A DNA stretch of 64,000 nt from Ulva prolifera (GCA_023078555.1 CM041198.1:2282800-2346799), one strand, 5' to 3'; shown: positions 45,714 through 56,745, counted from the stretch's first letter. The notes: generated by a model not told the origin, from the letters alone. Made by a program: numbers and translations.

Positions 45714-47397
45714 TTAAAGCAGCCTTGCTGTAGAGGCCAGCACAGCCAGCACTGCCCACAGCGCAGCATGCACAGCACGTATAGCGCGCCCCCGTGCGGG
45801 GGCCGCGCTGAGGTCCGGGGCGATGCTTGCGGCCTCCCCATCCGGATGGGTGCCCCCTGTCCCAACCGAGGGCGAGGCTGCCGAGGTGCTGGGGCTCTGC
45901 TCCGCAGAGTAGCACTGGATGACGTCGAGGGCGCCGATGTCGGCGGTGCTGAAGCCGAGGTCCTCGAGGCCCTGCTTGGTGTAGAGAATGTTGCACTGCA
46001 GCTCCGTGCAGCACCACATGTGGAACTTGTTCGGCGCGAAGCCCTCGCATGACTGCAGCGCGAGGATGCTGCACGCATGCGCACGGTCGGTGTGATTCCC
46101 ATGTATTCATAATTTTCGGGGTTGCGGTACCCGAACGAGTCCCAACAAACCTGCGATTGTCAGAGAACATCCAGCATTGCTGAGGGCAGCCTCACACAAG
46201 CGCACCCAGTCAAGCCTGAACGGAGCACCCCGCTACACCCTGAGGCTCTAGATCTGCCCACGCTCATGCATGTAGTTCTGTGGATCGTGTCTCTGCGGCG
46301 TGCAATCCAGGCAGAGTCATACGTCAAGTTTGTAGGTCCATCTGGGGCAGCGATAGCCTGCATGGTGTGCTTTGCGCCATTGTGCTGCGCATGCATGCGG
46401 ATAGCACACCTGTTTGTGAAGCAGACACGAGCAGACCCGGCCATATCAAAGAAGTCCGTGAAGCCACTCTCGTAGATGCTCTCATACGTCACGTTCGGCA
46501 GCAGCAGCGTCATGTTGGAGAACGTCAGGCTCGTGCCGGGGGGTACGTCCCGCGCCTCCAGGCTGAAGACGGTGCCGGCGTGAAACGGCGCAAACACGGT
46601 CGGGATGCGCAGGGGCTGGCTCACACTGAGCGTGTCAAGCACCGACTCCCCGCGGATGGTGCCTCCTGGGAACGCGACGGGTGCCGTCGCTGCATCCACC
46701 GCTGCGATCGGAGCCTGCAGGCAGTAACGCATATGCATGAGCATCACATGCGGCTGCAGCTTCTCTTTGCTGCGGCGGCCCTGCAACTGGGTGGATGCAT
46801 GCGTGCCGGGGTTCGACTGCTGGGTTTCCGGCCCAGATTTTGGGGGCAGTGGGAGCTGGACAATTGCAGAACCCTGACGCAGGACCCTGTGGCTGCGCAG
46901 GCCCTCCTCCAGACTACGAACCCATGGGCACTGATGAAAAAGCGGAATCGTGATCTCCGCAAGCGCAAGCAACAACTTGCAGCAATGGCGCCTGCAGCCT
47001 GCCAAATAAGTATACAGACCAAACACCATGCACTGTGGAAATGAGTGCGCCGACAGCCCGAGTCTCCACCTGCGCTGCAAGACAACAAGCTGATCGGTAT
47101 ATGTGGTCCCGTTCACTCGGAGTTGTCAATGTCCATTAGGATACGGCCCAGTAATGTCAGATTTACTTTACTTTACAAGCAGCACGTGCGCACCTGGTTG
47201 GCGGATACGGCCCGATCCAGCAGCATGACTTCATCAGGCCCGAGAAAGAAAGTGCCGTAGAGGGCGGGCATCCCTATGCTGCCGCCGATGCTGACCTCCC
47301 CAGGCAGCTGCACCTCCGACACAGCGTGCCCCGCCTGTGAGAGGTTCGCCGGCACGCCCGAGAAGTTCGCGACGCGGACTCCGGTCGTGTCCGCCTC
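45714..47397 (-). CDS. Family R copy R1: predicted surface glycoprotein, 5' end not found
   Basis: Exons (minus strand): 47397-47194, 46714-46410, 46068-45714. The first intron is phase 0 (CAG|GTGCGC), the second phase 2. Exon 1 holds TTGVRVANFSGVP and YGTFFLGPDEVMLLDRA. Exon 2 holds GESVLDTLSVSQPLRIPTVF, TFSNMTLLLPNVTYE (sequons NMT and NVT) and ARVCFTN. Exon 3 starts SILALQSCEGF, has HMWCCTELQCNILYTKQGLE with conserved Cys, then a Ser/Pro/Ala-rich stalk and a hydrophobic C-terminus (AALWAVLAVLASTARLL) like a GPI-anchor signal. R2 and R3 carry a signal peptide in the first exon; here the exon begins at an acceptor (GTGCAG|GAGGCG), so a 5' exon is missing from my model or was lost. Function unknown; a secreted, surface-anchored protein is inferred. 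Confidence 0.65.
47096..47178 (+). repeat. Repeat B copy in intron 1 of R1
   Basis: GGTATATGTGGTCCCGTTCA, CTCGGAGTTGTCAATGTCCA, TTAGGATACGGCCCAG and TCAGATTTACTTTACTTTAC. It lies about 15 bp inside the intron from the R1 exon 1 donor. Confidence 0.75.
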
Positions 47398-47500
47398 CTG
47401 CACCGCACACCCCTATACCGCACACCCCTGTCACACGCGAGATCTCGTGGCCCACGGACAGGCTCTCTGTTGTCTGTGCACGTGTCGGGTTGCCATGCAG

Positions 47501-47580
47501 CATTGTTGGGGCTCCCACCCGAGAATTTGTCCTGAGTGATCGGAATTGTCCAATGTGATCGGGTCCGAAGACCCGACCCT
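47501..47580. mobile_element. Degraded hAT-type MITE upstream of R1
   Basis: CATTGTTGGGGCTCCCACCC, then GATCGGGTCCGAAGACCCGA match the MITE family of 34774. The left flank is again CCATGCAG, but no second copy of it is visible on the right, so the right end is truncated or diverged. Confidence 0.55.
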
Positions 47581-47879
47581 GGTCTGTACACGCGAAGAAG
47601 CACACATTGTGGGCTGAGCTCTGCTGATGTCCCCTGAAGGACAGGTGATGAGTGGAAGCAGGGCCCTGGGCGCAGCATGCTTTGCTGGCTGAGCTAGAAG
47701 GGCCGGCAGCTCCCCGTGATTTCAGTGTCTACAGGCCAACTACTGCTACACGTGGGACGACTGCGAAGGGGACACAACGGTTCGCACAACGTCTGCAGTG
47801 CCGCAGCAGTGCGCTGCGGAAGCCAATTCCCCAGGCCCGAGCGACTTCAAGATGAAATCACAATCACGCATGCGGGGAA

Positions 47880-47909
<30 letters not shown>
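47880..47909 (+). repeat. Poly-G tract (30 bp)
   Basis: An uninterrupted run of G between R1 and the third exon of R2. Similar C or G runs occur in the composite repeats at 2756, 9721 and 26838, but here the repeat flanks are not recognisable. Confidence 0.9.
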
Positions 47910-47911
<2 letters not shown>

Positions 47912-48069
47912 GGCCTCCAGCAGGTGACCAGTGCGGGGTCGCCTTGCAGCAATCTCAGGACCGCCATTCCCTGGGAAACCATACCCAGAAAACGAAAATG
48001 GGATTGTTCGATGTGTTCAGGCACAGGTTAGGCTCAACTCAACAATGCATGAGAGGCATGCATGCGCAC

Positions 48070-50445
48070 CTGCACGATCGGGTCTGCGTCGGGCCCCCCG
48101 GCGGTGGCCTCCGCGCCCTCGGAGCACTGCAGAAAGTCCAGGCCACCGATTTCTGCGAAGCCGAGGTCTTGAAGGGCCTGCCGGGTGTAGAGGATATTGC
48201 ACTGCCGCGCCGTGCAGCACCACATGTGGTACTTCTCGGGAGTGAAGCCCTTGCACGACCGCAGCGCGAGGATGCTGCACACGCATGCGCCACCGTCGAC
48301 GTACCACACACGCGTATGTATGCATGCTTACAAAATCACGACTGAAAAGTAAAGTATAGGACAGTAAATCTGAATTTACTGAGCCGCGTCGTATCGGACA
48401 TAGACAACTCTGAGTGAATGGGACCACACATGCGAAACCGTTGGGACATTGAGATACATGACCGGCCCTGCCGAGCATATCGATGAAAGGAGGATTGTGC
48501 TCCTGTAACATGGGCGGGCTCGAGAGCTACTGGCAGCAGGACGGGCTGGCCTCCTCGTCCCTGTCGGCCATGGCCAGCATATGATACAGCTGTGTGGTCA
48601 TGCATATGCTGACAAGATTAGTTGTCAGCAGTGTCTCATCATGGGCAGAGGCCGCAGCGGCGCACCTGTTCGTGAAGCAGACGCGCGACGACGCCCCGAG
48701 GTCGAAAAAGCTCAGAAAGCCGCTGTCAAACACGCCCTCGTACGTCACGTTTGGCAGCAGCAGCGTCATGTTGGAGAAGGTGAGGGTGGTCCCGGGGGGC
48801 GTGTCCCGGCCCTGCAGGCTGAAGACGGTCCCGGCGTGGAACGGCGCAAACACGGTTGGGACGCGCAGCGGCTGGCTCGTGCTGAGCGTGTCGAGCACCG
48901 ACTCCCCCCTCACGACGGCCCCGGGGAACTCAATGGCTGGGGCCTTGACCGCGTCCGCCGGTTCGATGGGATCCTGCAAGGAGATGCATTGCTCAGGTGC
49001 ACGTGGATGTCTGGGTGTTGCCGTGGCACCGTAGAATTGTAATTAGTGTTGTCCGTGAGACGCCGTGCGGCTGCTCCGAGTACGGCGTGGGCCTGCGGCT
49101 CCAAGAGGAGGGAGAGTCTGCGGTGCTTGGAGGCACACGTACACATATCTGCTGATGCATCACTTTTTTTGGCTTGCATGCCTGCACCAGGGTCAAATGC
49201 CGTCTCGTTTTGAGCTCAAAGGAGCCAGCGTTCGGCAGAAAAGTATAAGGAGATAGCAGCTGCTTCGGAGGCACTGATCGGCGCTCGAGGATTGCTTGGA
49301 AGGCATGAAGCAGCCGAAACGCAGCGAGTAGAACGTCGCTGCTTGAGGCTCTGTGCAAGCATGTCTAGGGCTTGGGACTGCTTGGCAATCTGAGTGCTTC
49401 GGGGGATGTCCCGATGCAAGCGGCTGTGCCTCAACGAGCGCACATGTGCAGTGGACATGGGCAGTGGACGCTACACTTGCTGTTTGTGTCGTTGCAGCGG
49501 TGGGGCTTATGGGAAGGCTGGCCTTGTGGTTTCTCGTGAGCAAGGGTTGCACCGTGCGGAGTCCCTGTCTTGCCGGATAGAGAGATCCGCGTGTGTGACG
49601 CTTCAGGAGTGTGGCTGTGTGTGTGTGGTAGTTGTTCAAAGACAGTTCTCTGTGTTGTTTATTCATAACCGCAGACTGTCTGCCATGAACGGGCCGCAAG
49701 CCCTAGCCTCGAGATCGTCTAGGGCGTTGCACGGCAGCTTGGTTAGCGCTCAGTCATGCACGTGCAGCTATCAGGTCCGTTCGATGATTGCAATCCGTAC
49801 CATGTCGTAGCTTGAGTATGGACTATGCTGCAGGCGCCACGGCGTATGCAGGCGACAGTGTGCGCGAGAAAGCGTAGTACATGTGGCAAGGCCAAGCAGA
49901 ACGTGATGACCCGAGCAGTGAATTCAAAAATACATAATATGAGGGTGAAATAGTCATGATATACGCTTATTTATGGCGCCATGGTGGGATCACTGCTACA
50001 AGCGACCCAGATTAATCTGCCGCGAGTCGCTCTGCTGCCGCGCGCTCACAAACCGCATGCCTGCAGGGACCTGACTCTGATACAAGAATTTATACTGTAA
50101 CTGTTTAGTCTATGAAGCTTTGAGACGCACGAGCTCTGCCCAGACCACCTGCGCCAAGCCTTGAACGTGGGTCGGCCCGAGCTGGTACGCCCCGGGCAGC
50201 GAACTCCCACCGCTTGCGCTGCTGTCCGAGACATCGAGTTGCCCCATGAGCTGCAGTTCACCGACATCGTACTCTTCTCCAGCGACTATGGCTTTTGGAA
50301 GTGTTGAAAAGTCAGCTACGCGAACGCCCGTCACGCCTTCCTCCAGCAAACGTCTTGTCGCGCCTGCTTCAGCTTGCACATATGCTGTGTACTGACACCA
50401 AAGAGCACCTACACAGAGGAGAAGACATGATGCCAGCCTCGGCAT
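48070..50445 (-). CDS. Family R copy R2: predicted secreted glycoprotein
   Basis: Exons (minus strand): 50445-50149, 48973-48666, 48274-48070; phases 0 and 2 as in R1 and R3. The start ATG at 50445 opens a signal peptide (MPRLASCLLLCVGALWCQ). Then follow EEGVTGVRVADFSTLP, GAYQLGPTHVQGLAQ|GT, GESVLDTLSTSQPLRVPTVF, TFSNMTLLLPNVTYE with two sequons, RVCFTN, SILALRSCKGF and YHMWCCTARQCNILYTRQAL with the conserved Cys pattern. The third exon ends at CAG|GTGCGC (48070); a tail exon comparable to the hydrophobic C-termini of R1 and R3 was not found. If the donor is not used, translation stops at about 48034 after a few residues, giving a secreted protein without an anchor. The first exon also fits as a separate short gene, but donor and phase match exon 2. 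Confidence 0.65.
48345..48434 (-). repeat. Repeat B copy, reversed, in intron 2 of R2
   Basis: On the minus strand: GCATGTGTGGTCCCATTCAC, TCAGAGTTGTCTATGTCCGA, CGGCTCAGTAAATTCAGATT and TACTG...TACTTTAC. Same order as the other copies. Confidence 0.7.
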
Positions 50446-51421
50446 CGAAATCGTGCCCCGCTGATCGAACTTGTGTCGGTCTGTACTAAATACTCGACCT
50501 CAGCTTTCACCGCGCTGCCAGTCTAGCAAGCCACGGACCACCCTCAAAAGCAATGAGTACCATGCAGGTGCTCACCTGCTGCGCTAGCCATAATCGGACG
50601 CCTGTGCATGTACTCCTCCTGGTACGGACGCCACATGACTGTACACAACCGAGGCTGCCGCGAGTGACCTCAAGGGCCAAGAAGTCCCGTGAACAAGTCA
50701 CAACAGCTCCTGTCCACGTCTTAATGTGATCGCCTAGTGCAGCACTGCACATGAGCTACGTTTTTGTATCCTAGGAAGAAGCCTTTAGATCTCCCCTGTC
50801 CCCGTTGCTGATCGGTCAGCATAGCGATCGCAACACCAGCCGGAAGAAACCTTCAAGGACGAAACCTTCAACACAGCGTTCGCCAAAGTGCCGTTAAAGC
50901 GTGACATCTGGCCACTGTTGTGCGTTGTTGGGGGTGTCGAGGTTCTGGATCCTCGAGCCTCCATGCGCAATAGCAATGCTCAATGAGCATGCGCACTTCG
51001 ACCTATTGCGGCACGGATGACAGCACCGCGCGCAAGCGCTCGCACTGAGGACTGCATTGTACAATGTACAACATCGAACAGCCTCAAGCAAATCCAGCAG
51101 GCTGAAAGATCTACCGTACAGTACGCCGCGGCGCGTTGCCACAGGGCAGCGTGTATCAGGATGCCTGCGTCTGGAGAATTGTATGCACTTATACATGACA
51201 GCCTACACTCAAACAGGGGATGACAATTGTATTGATTCTGACAGTGAATCTGGGTTGCCGCCGTTCGGGCAGAGCTCAGCGCAGCATGCGACGCTTCAAG
51301 TGCCCTGGGCGTTACACGGGGTGCGAATTGTCCTGGAGGTGTTGACACCTGCGTTGTGGTACAAGTCAAATGTAATCTAACATTTTCGTTACAGCCATGT
51401 ATAACTTCGGCACGGCGCTGA

Positions 51422-51720
51422 TCAAACACCACGGCGAGCATTGCTTGAACGGCACCATGCAGAGAGGCCCCATGGCAGCTCCTCTTGTGTTGGGGCACAG
51501 CACAAAACGTTCTCGCTGTTCACGAATTCAGGGCTGAGCAGCAGCTGCATGGTCAATCGCCCAAACTCATTGTCGACATTTAAGACCACAGCTGAATCAG
51601 GTACGTTTTCATTTTCCCCCAGAAGCTCTCTGGAGCTCTGGCTGCCTTCCAATAACATGTACAAAACCACGCCCAGGCCATTACCACTTATGATTAAGGC
51701 GCACTCGACCGAGCCAAGTT
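51422..51720 (-). CDS. Orphan minus-strand exon candidate
   Basis: A 100-codon open stretch with protein-like composition (ECALIISGNGLGVVLYMLLE, VVLNVDNEFGRLTMQLLLSP, ENVLCCAPTQEELPWGL). It lies between R2 and R3 in the same orientation. The LTMQLLL and nearby hydrophobic pattern faintly resembles the TFSNMTLLLPNVTYE block of family R exon 2, but I cannot align it with confidence. It may be an exon of a diverged fourth copy or of an unrelated gene. Confidence 0.3.
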
Positions 51721-52052
51721 AAAAACGGGCTCTCTGCACGCGATGCTAAAGATGCATCATAGCATCATATGATGCGTGGATCAGATGCAACATGTGCACT
51801 TGCCTCGCCATCTCCACACAACTCAACTACAGCAATGCCCCAAGCATCTTTCCGCATCATGTGCCACTGTGCCCCGCAGCATACCCGGCCAACATCGTCA
51901 ACATAACGTAGCTAAAGCCTAATGCCACTGTGCCCCATATTCAAAGTTTAACTAATCCACAAGCATAAATTACTCTCCATCATCGGCGTCAACATATCAG
52001 CACCGGGCAGCTGCGGCGCACACACAATCAATGCCACCTCATGTGGTCGTCC

Positions 52053-55000
52053 TCATCGCCGCAAACCTAGCTGCCCGGCAAACGCGAGCACGGCCAGCAC
52101 AGCAGCTGCGCCGACACGCTGTGTGCTGGCCGCGCTGGTCTCCACCAGCACACCGCCTGCCGCAGACGGTGCGTCTCGTGTAGCGTTGAGGCTGGGAACG
52201 AGACCTGTGCCCGCTTGTGGCGGTGCGGCCGCGCCGATTGCGAGTGGACCAGGGCGCGGCTCGGCGGGATAGCACTGGATATGCTCTAGGTCTCCGATGT
52301 CCGCAAAGCCGAGGTCACAAAGCGCCTGCTGGGTGTAGAGGATGTTGCACTTCTGCGCCGTGCAGCACCACATGTGGTAGGTGTTGGGATGGTAGCCTTC
52401 GCACGACTTCAGTGCCAGGATGCTGCAAACAGCCTGCATTCTGAGAATGGTGCACTCTCAAGTGATCACTGCGGTGCATGCAGGCCACATTGGGTCAAGG
52501 TACCCAAGCAGTTGCGCGGTTTCAAGGTGTACTTGTCATGCGCATGCTATCTGCCGCTGGCAGTCCACAATTTGTGTATGGGGGTGTGTGTGTTACAAGC
52601 ACAAAGCAAGCGAGGCAGGTAGCACTGCAAGCAAGAACCAGGGGAACCGCACACCACGCAGCAAGCCACACGAAGCTCACACCAAAACACCCACGCAACG
52701 GCAGCACCCGCGCCGGACACAGCCACACAGCCACACAGCCACACACACGCCCACGGGCCCGGACGCGCTGGTGGGCGGCGTGTGCTGCCGCGGCCGTGTG
52801 CCCCGGCCCCCGCACACGGCGCGCCTCGGCTGTGCTCCGTTCCGGGTTTCGCGGATGGGGGCGCCCCCATGTGTGTTGTCCCGGCGCTCGGGGCTGGCCT
52901 GGTCGGGGCATTGGGGCGGGGGTCCTGGGGGCCCCCGGCGGCTTCCGTGTGGGGCCGGCGCCGGCCGGGCCGCTGCATGGGGCTGCCGCAGCCGCGCGGG
53001 CGGCGGGGTCGTGTGGCGTGTTGGCGTGTGGGTTTGTGGGTGCTTGGGTGTGTGTTTGGGTTTGGGTCTGGGCCGCGTGCGGGTGCGTGGGTGCGTGGGT
53101 CGGGTTTCAGTGTGTGGTTCGTGTGGTGGTGTGTGGGCGCGTGGGGATGTGTGGGTGCTTGTTCTGCCTTGGCGTTGGCTGTTGCTCTCCTGCTGCGTGC
53201 GCATTGCGTTGTTCGTGCTCTCCCTTTTGCTCCTGGCGGTGCTACCGGCCCCTCCGGCTTTGTCCTTTGTAACACACACGCCCACGCCCACACCCACACG
53301 CCCACCCCCAGCCGAACCCCGCCCACCAGCCAGGCGCACGAGACCCGGAAGTACAAGCAGCCAAGGCCGCCCAGCAAACAAATAGCGAGACCGCAACAAA
53401 AACCCCAACCCGGGGAGGCCCCCGCCTCCCCCAGCACAGCCCCCCAAGCCCAGCCCTCGCACACCAACCCTCCCGCCCGCAAACCCACACCCGTAACCCC
53501 CAAAGTCTAGCCCAGCCCGCCCAAACTACCCGGCTGCGTCCCAACGGCGGGCCACAAGCAGGCGCACGGGGAAGACACCAGAGAAACGCGGCACGCCTAA
53601 GCCGCCATCACAACAAAGCGGACGAGGCTGCGAGCGCACACGCAGCGGCGACTGCCCACCACGCAGCCCGGGCGGGCGCGCAGCGCCGCTCAGGCCGGGC
53701 GGCCTGTGATGGGGGTGTGTGTAGCATCTAGCTAATTCACATCTGGCCATCTTGCCACGTACGCAGTGTAAGCCACACGATGATCGCATGCATGATGTAC
53801 ACCGGAGCTTTGCTTGGGTCAGCTCAGCATGAGCGCTCACTTTGGCTCAGCACGAGAGCCCTGAAGCGCCCCTGCAGACACATGAAGGCACACGGTCGCG
53901 CGATCGCGGCATGCTGCAGCGCTAGCACACCTGTTCGTGAAGCAAACTCGCGCAGACGCCCCGAGGTCGAAGAACTCCATGAAGCCACTGTCAAATGTGC
54001 CTTCGTACGTCACATTGGGCAGCAGCAGCGTCATGTTGGAGAAGGTGAGGGTGGTGCCGGGGGGCGTGTCCCGGGCCTGCAGGCTGAAGACGGTGCCGGC
54101 GTAGAACGGCGCAAACACGGTCGGGATGCGCCGCAGCGACACATCATTGGCAGCAGCAGCAGATACCGACTCCCCCTGGATTGTTACACCCGGGAACTCC
54201 ACGAGGGGCGTAGTGGCGGCATCTTGCGGTGGGACCGGGACCTGCACACCAGTGTTGGGGCGTCGGGTCCGATCACATGTAACAATATTCCGAATATTCA
54301 GGTCTAATTTCTGGGTGGCAGACCTGGAGATGCTGCAAAGTGACCCAATACTGCTGCACACAGGCCAGCTGTGATCCGTACGATATCGCGTGTATGTGCG
54401 TGTGTGTGTGCGCCATGCTCAATCATCAACGGCAGCACATGCATGTGGCATGAGGATGAAGGCGGCGAGGCGGGCAGCACCGTGAAACAGCAAGCATTGC
54501 TAGAACACAACCGCCGACCCGGTCCAAGGCACCCACGGCAGCAACAAATGCAGTTCGACATGCATGGCCGCACACACCGACGTGAGCAGCTTGCGGACAT
54601 TCTGAACGGGTCGAGACATCCAGAATCGGCCTACTCAAGCTGTTATTGGAGCATCACCCCACCTAATTGGAGCATCCAACATGCATCGCATGCTGCTACA
54701 GACATGGCCGATCAATGCTGCATGTGTGGGTGCTGCAAATCATGTGAACACGTTCAGCAGGAGATCTGCAGACCGCGATGACACAAGCCTTGGAGCTGTT
54801 CATGTGTGCAGTTGTGGTGAGTAGTGTAAGTGCGCGTGGAATTGTACCAGTCTCAGACCTCAGTGGATTTGTATGCTTGAGGGATGTGTGCACATGTTGT
54901 GGAAACATTGGCATCATGCCATTCACCCACGGCATCTGCCTTTGGATCAGCTGCAGCACCCGAGGACATTGCATTGATGGCCATATCAGCAGATTCGAAG

Positions 55001-56107
55001 ACACTGCAATCTCATGTAAATCTGTAGCTCACAGAGGATATTGGCCTTGATCATTGGCTTGCATAGGTTAGTCGATTAGGGCTTCCTTTGAGTGACTAAT
55101 GCGAGTTAATGCGAGTTTGGGTGTGGACACCTCTAGCAACTGTGCTCGAGGCACGGGCCAGATTAACCTACTCTGGCGTCAATGGATTGCACCAAGGCTG
55201 ATGTGTGGGAGCCGTGTAGTGATGCAAGCGGCCATGCCTGCATCAGCCCATGTCACATCTGGCCCATTTCACGACCTCAAGGAGATGGTCCAGGGCTTGA
55301 AGGTATTTAAAACTATCACACTGAATCTTGTACATCGAAAATCTGTACATCAATCAAAGCGCGCAACTACATATGTCCATTTGGAGCCCTGGGTACGGCT
55401 CGGATGGGCTTGGACCCAAGGATCCGGGCTACGTTTGTGTTCACTCAGATACGTGTGATGATCCACTGGTTCACTAAATTATGAACAATATTCAACTATG
55501 CATCCGCTGCATGCCCGTGCGAAGACCGTGTGCACCGTGCGGAGGACGTCTGATGTGAAATACTACTGAGCTGCTGCGAGCGTGCAAAACTCGCCAATTG
55601 CGGAATGCAGTGCACAGAATGATGATGTCACAGAAGATTTTCACGCATCTGTTGCGCAGCATCGTCCGCAATCAACCCGTCACAGGTGGCGCTGGTGTCG
55701 CGTCGGCCGAGGGCCAACACTGTTTCAGCTGGCATCCAAGGTGCATGAACCAGTTTGAAAAAACCATGGATTCGCACCATTTCTTTTTCGATCACCTTCG
55801 CAAGGCTCCGAATTTGTTCCGGCCCTAGCTCATAACTCCCGTGCATCGCACTTTCACCACTCGGACTCATGTTCGAAGAGTGGATGTCGATTGTTCCTGC
55901 AAGCTTAGTCTCGGGTACATTGTACACTTCAGCGGGAAACCTGTCTGGAAGGTTGGAGAAGTCCGCTACACGGACGCCCGTTACAGAACCGACATCATCC
56001 TGCTGCAGGTTGGCACTTGCTGCTCCCTGCACTGTCAGTGCATGCTGGGACAGCATCATTCCTACAAAAGGAATGGCAAAGTTCGACCGCATCAGGATCG
56101 GATACAT
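52053..56107 (-). CDS. Family R copy R3: predicted GPI-anchored surface glycoprotein
   Basis: Exons (minus strand): 56107-55796, 54241-53931, 52422-52053; introns phase 0 and phase 2; 330 residues. The N-terminus is hydrophobic after a short charged start (FAIPFVGMMLSQHALTV), a signal peptide. Exon 1 has VTGVRVADFSNLP and GSYELGPEQIRSLAK|GT. Exon 2 has RRIPTVFAPFYAGTVFSLQA, TFSNMTLLLPNVTYE with two N-glycosylation sequons, and ARVCFTN. Exon 3 has SILALKSCEGYHPNTYHMWC and CTAQKCNILYTQQALCDLGF, a Ser/Ala/Thr-rich stalk, then a hydrophobic tail (VGAAAVLAVLAFAGQLGLRR) typical of a GPI signal. The Cys pattern is C-x7-C-x10-CC-x4-C. No known domain is recognised. A MITE sits at the exon 2 acceptor and a GC-rich composite repeat fills intron 2. 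Confidence 0.7.
52570..53710. repeat. GC-rich composite repeat in intron 2 of R3
   Basis: It opens with a forward repeat A start (GTGTTACAAGCACAAAGC near 52590) and closes around 53240-53275 with a reverse repeat A (CTTTGTCCTTTGTAACA), so the two ends are inverted relative to each other. The middle is TG/CA-rich and high in GC, giving long false frames on both strands. The end near 53690 (CGCTCAGGCCGGGCGGCCTG) matches 2905-2930 upstream of gene A. Confidence 0.6.
54242..54361. mobile_element. hAT-type MITE inserted at the exon 2 acceptor of R3
   Basis: The element 54250-54353 (104 bp) starts CAGTGTTGGG and ends CCCAATACTG. Perfect 8-bp duplications CTGCACAC lie at 54242-54249 and 54354-54361. 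On the coding strand the octamer is GTGTGCAG and the copy at 54249-54242 is exactly the 3' splice site of R3 exon 2. Insertion thus duplicated the acceptor and left the exon-side copy in place. Confidence 0.9.
54449..54495 (+). mobile_element. Repeat A copy
   Basis: CATGAGGATGAAGGCGGCGA, GGCGGGCAGCACCGTG, AAACAGCAAGC: a diverged short-form copy in intron 1 of R3, with no target duplication visible. Confidence 0.6.
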
Positions 56108-56654
56108 GTTGTGCTAGCGCTGAGAGCTGGAAGAGCAGCCTGTACTCGGTGATCGATTATAATCGCGATCAACGCTGTGTCTCAGCGACCTGCCTACGGC
56201 TGTGATTAGAACAGATACCAACGTTTGTCCAGAAATGGATAATCTGCAATTTTATTTGATCAGTCTGCTAGCATGTTCAATACATACAAGTTGTGCAACA
56301 TGCTAGCAGAGCTGCAAGTGGCATCGATGGCGATCGACGCAACCAGCCATGTCAAACAGTCGGTCCGCCTGTGCACGCAAGAGCTAGGCGAACTTTCCAA
56401 AAGTTTGCAGCCGCTCACTTATCTGTAAACACATCTCCTGGAGGGTTTCAGCGGCTTATGTCATGCTCGCGACGACTCGAAGCCTGAGTGCACTGTACAT
56501 ATATAGCACCGAATCTCCGTAATGTCATAGTAAGGGTTCGTGATGACTGAAATGTGTTAAAGAGCACGCCAACGATCCTTCGTGTCGCCGGTTCTTCATT
56601 CGCAGTTCCGTGACAACTCTTCGAGCAGTGGCTTGGACAGACGTTGGCCTTCTG

Positions 56655-56745
56655 GGCACTCGGTCGGCCCTTATGCACGTCCACCTGGAACGCAAGCACC
56701 TCAGAAAGGTCTGCAACGCGCACACCCATATGAAGAAAGATGAGA
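56655..56745 (-). repeat. Solo arm of the long-TIR element, possibly fused to a family R exon relic
   Basis: TGGGCACTCGGTCGGCCCTT, ATGCACGTCCACCTGGAACG and CACCTCAGAAAGGTCTGCAA match the outer 75 bp of the inverted-repeat element at 27628-29200. On the minus strand the adjoining sequence reads MGVRVADLSEV, close to the GVRVADFS block of family R exon 1. Whether this is a gene relic joined to an element end or a chance match is open. Confidence 0.4.

Noticed and set aside
47733-47851. Plus-strand Cys-containing exon-like stretch (NYCYTWDDCEGD) after an acceptor-like CAG
   Set aside because: The minus strand is open over the same bases, there is no partner exon, and it lies against the orientation of the local genes.
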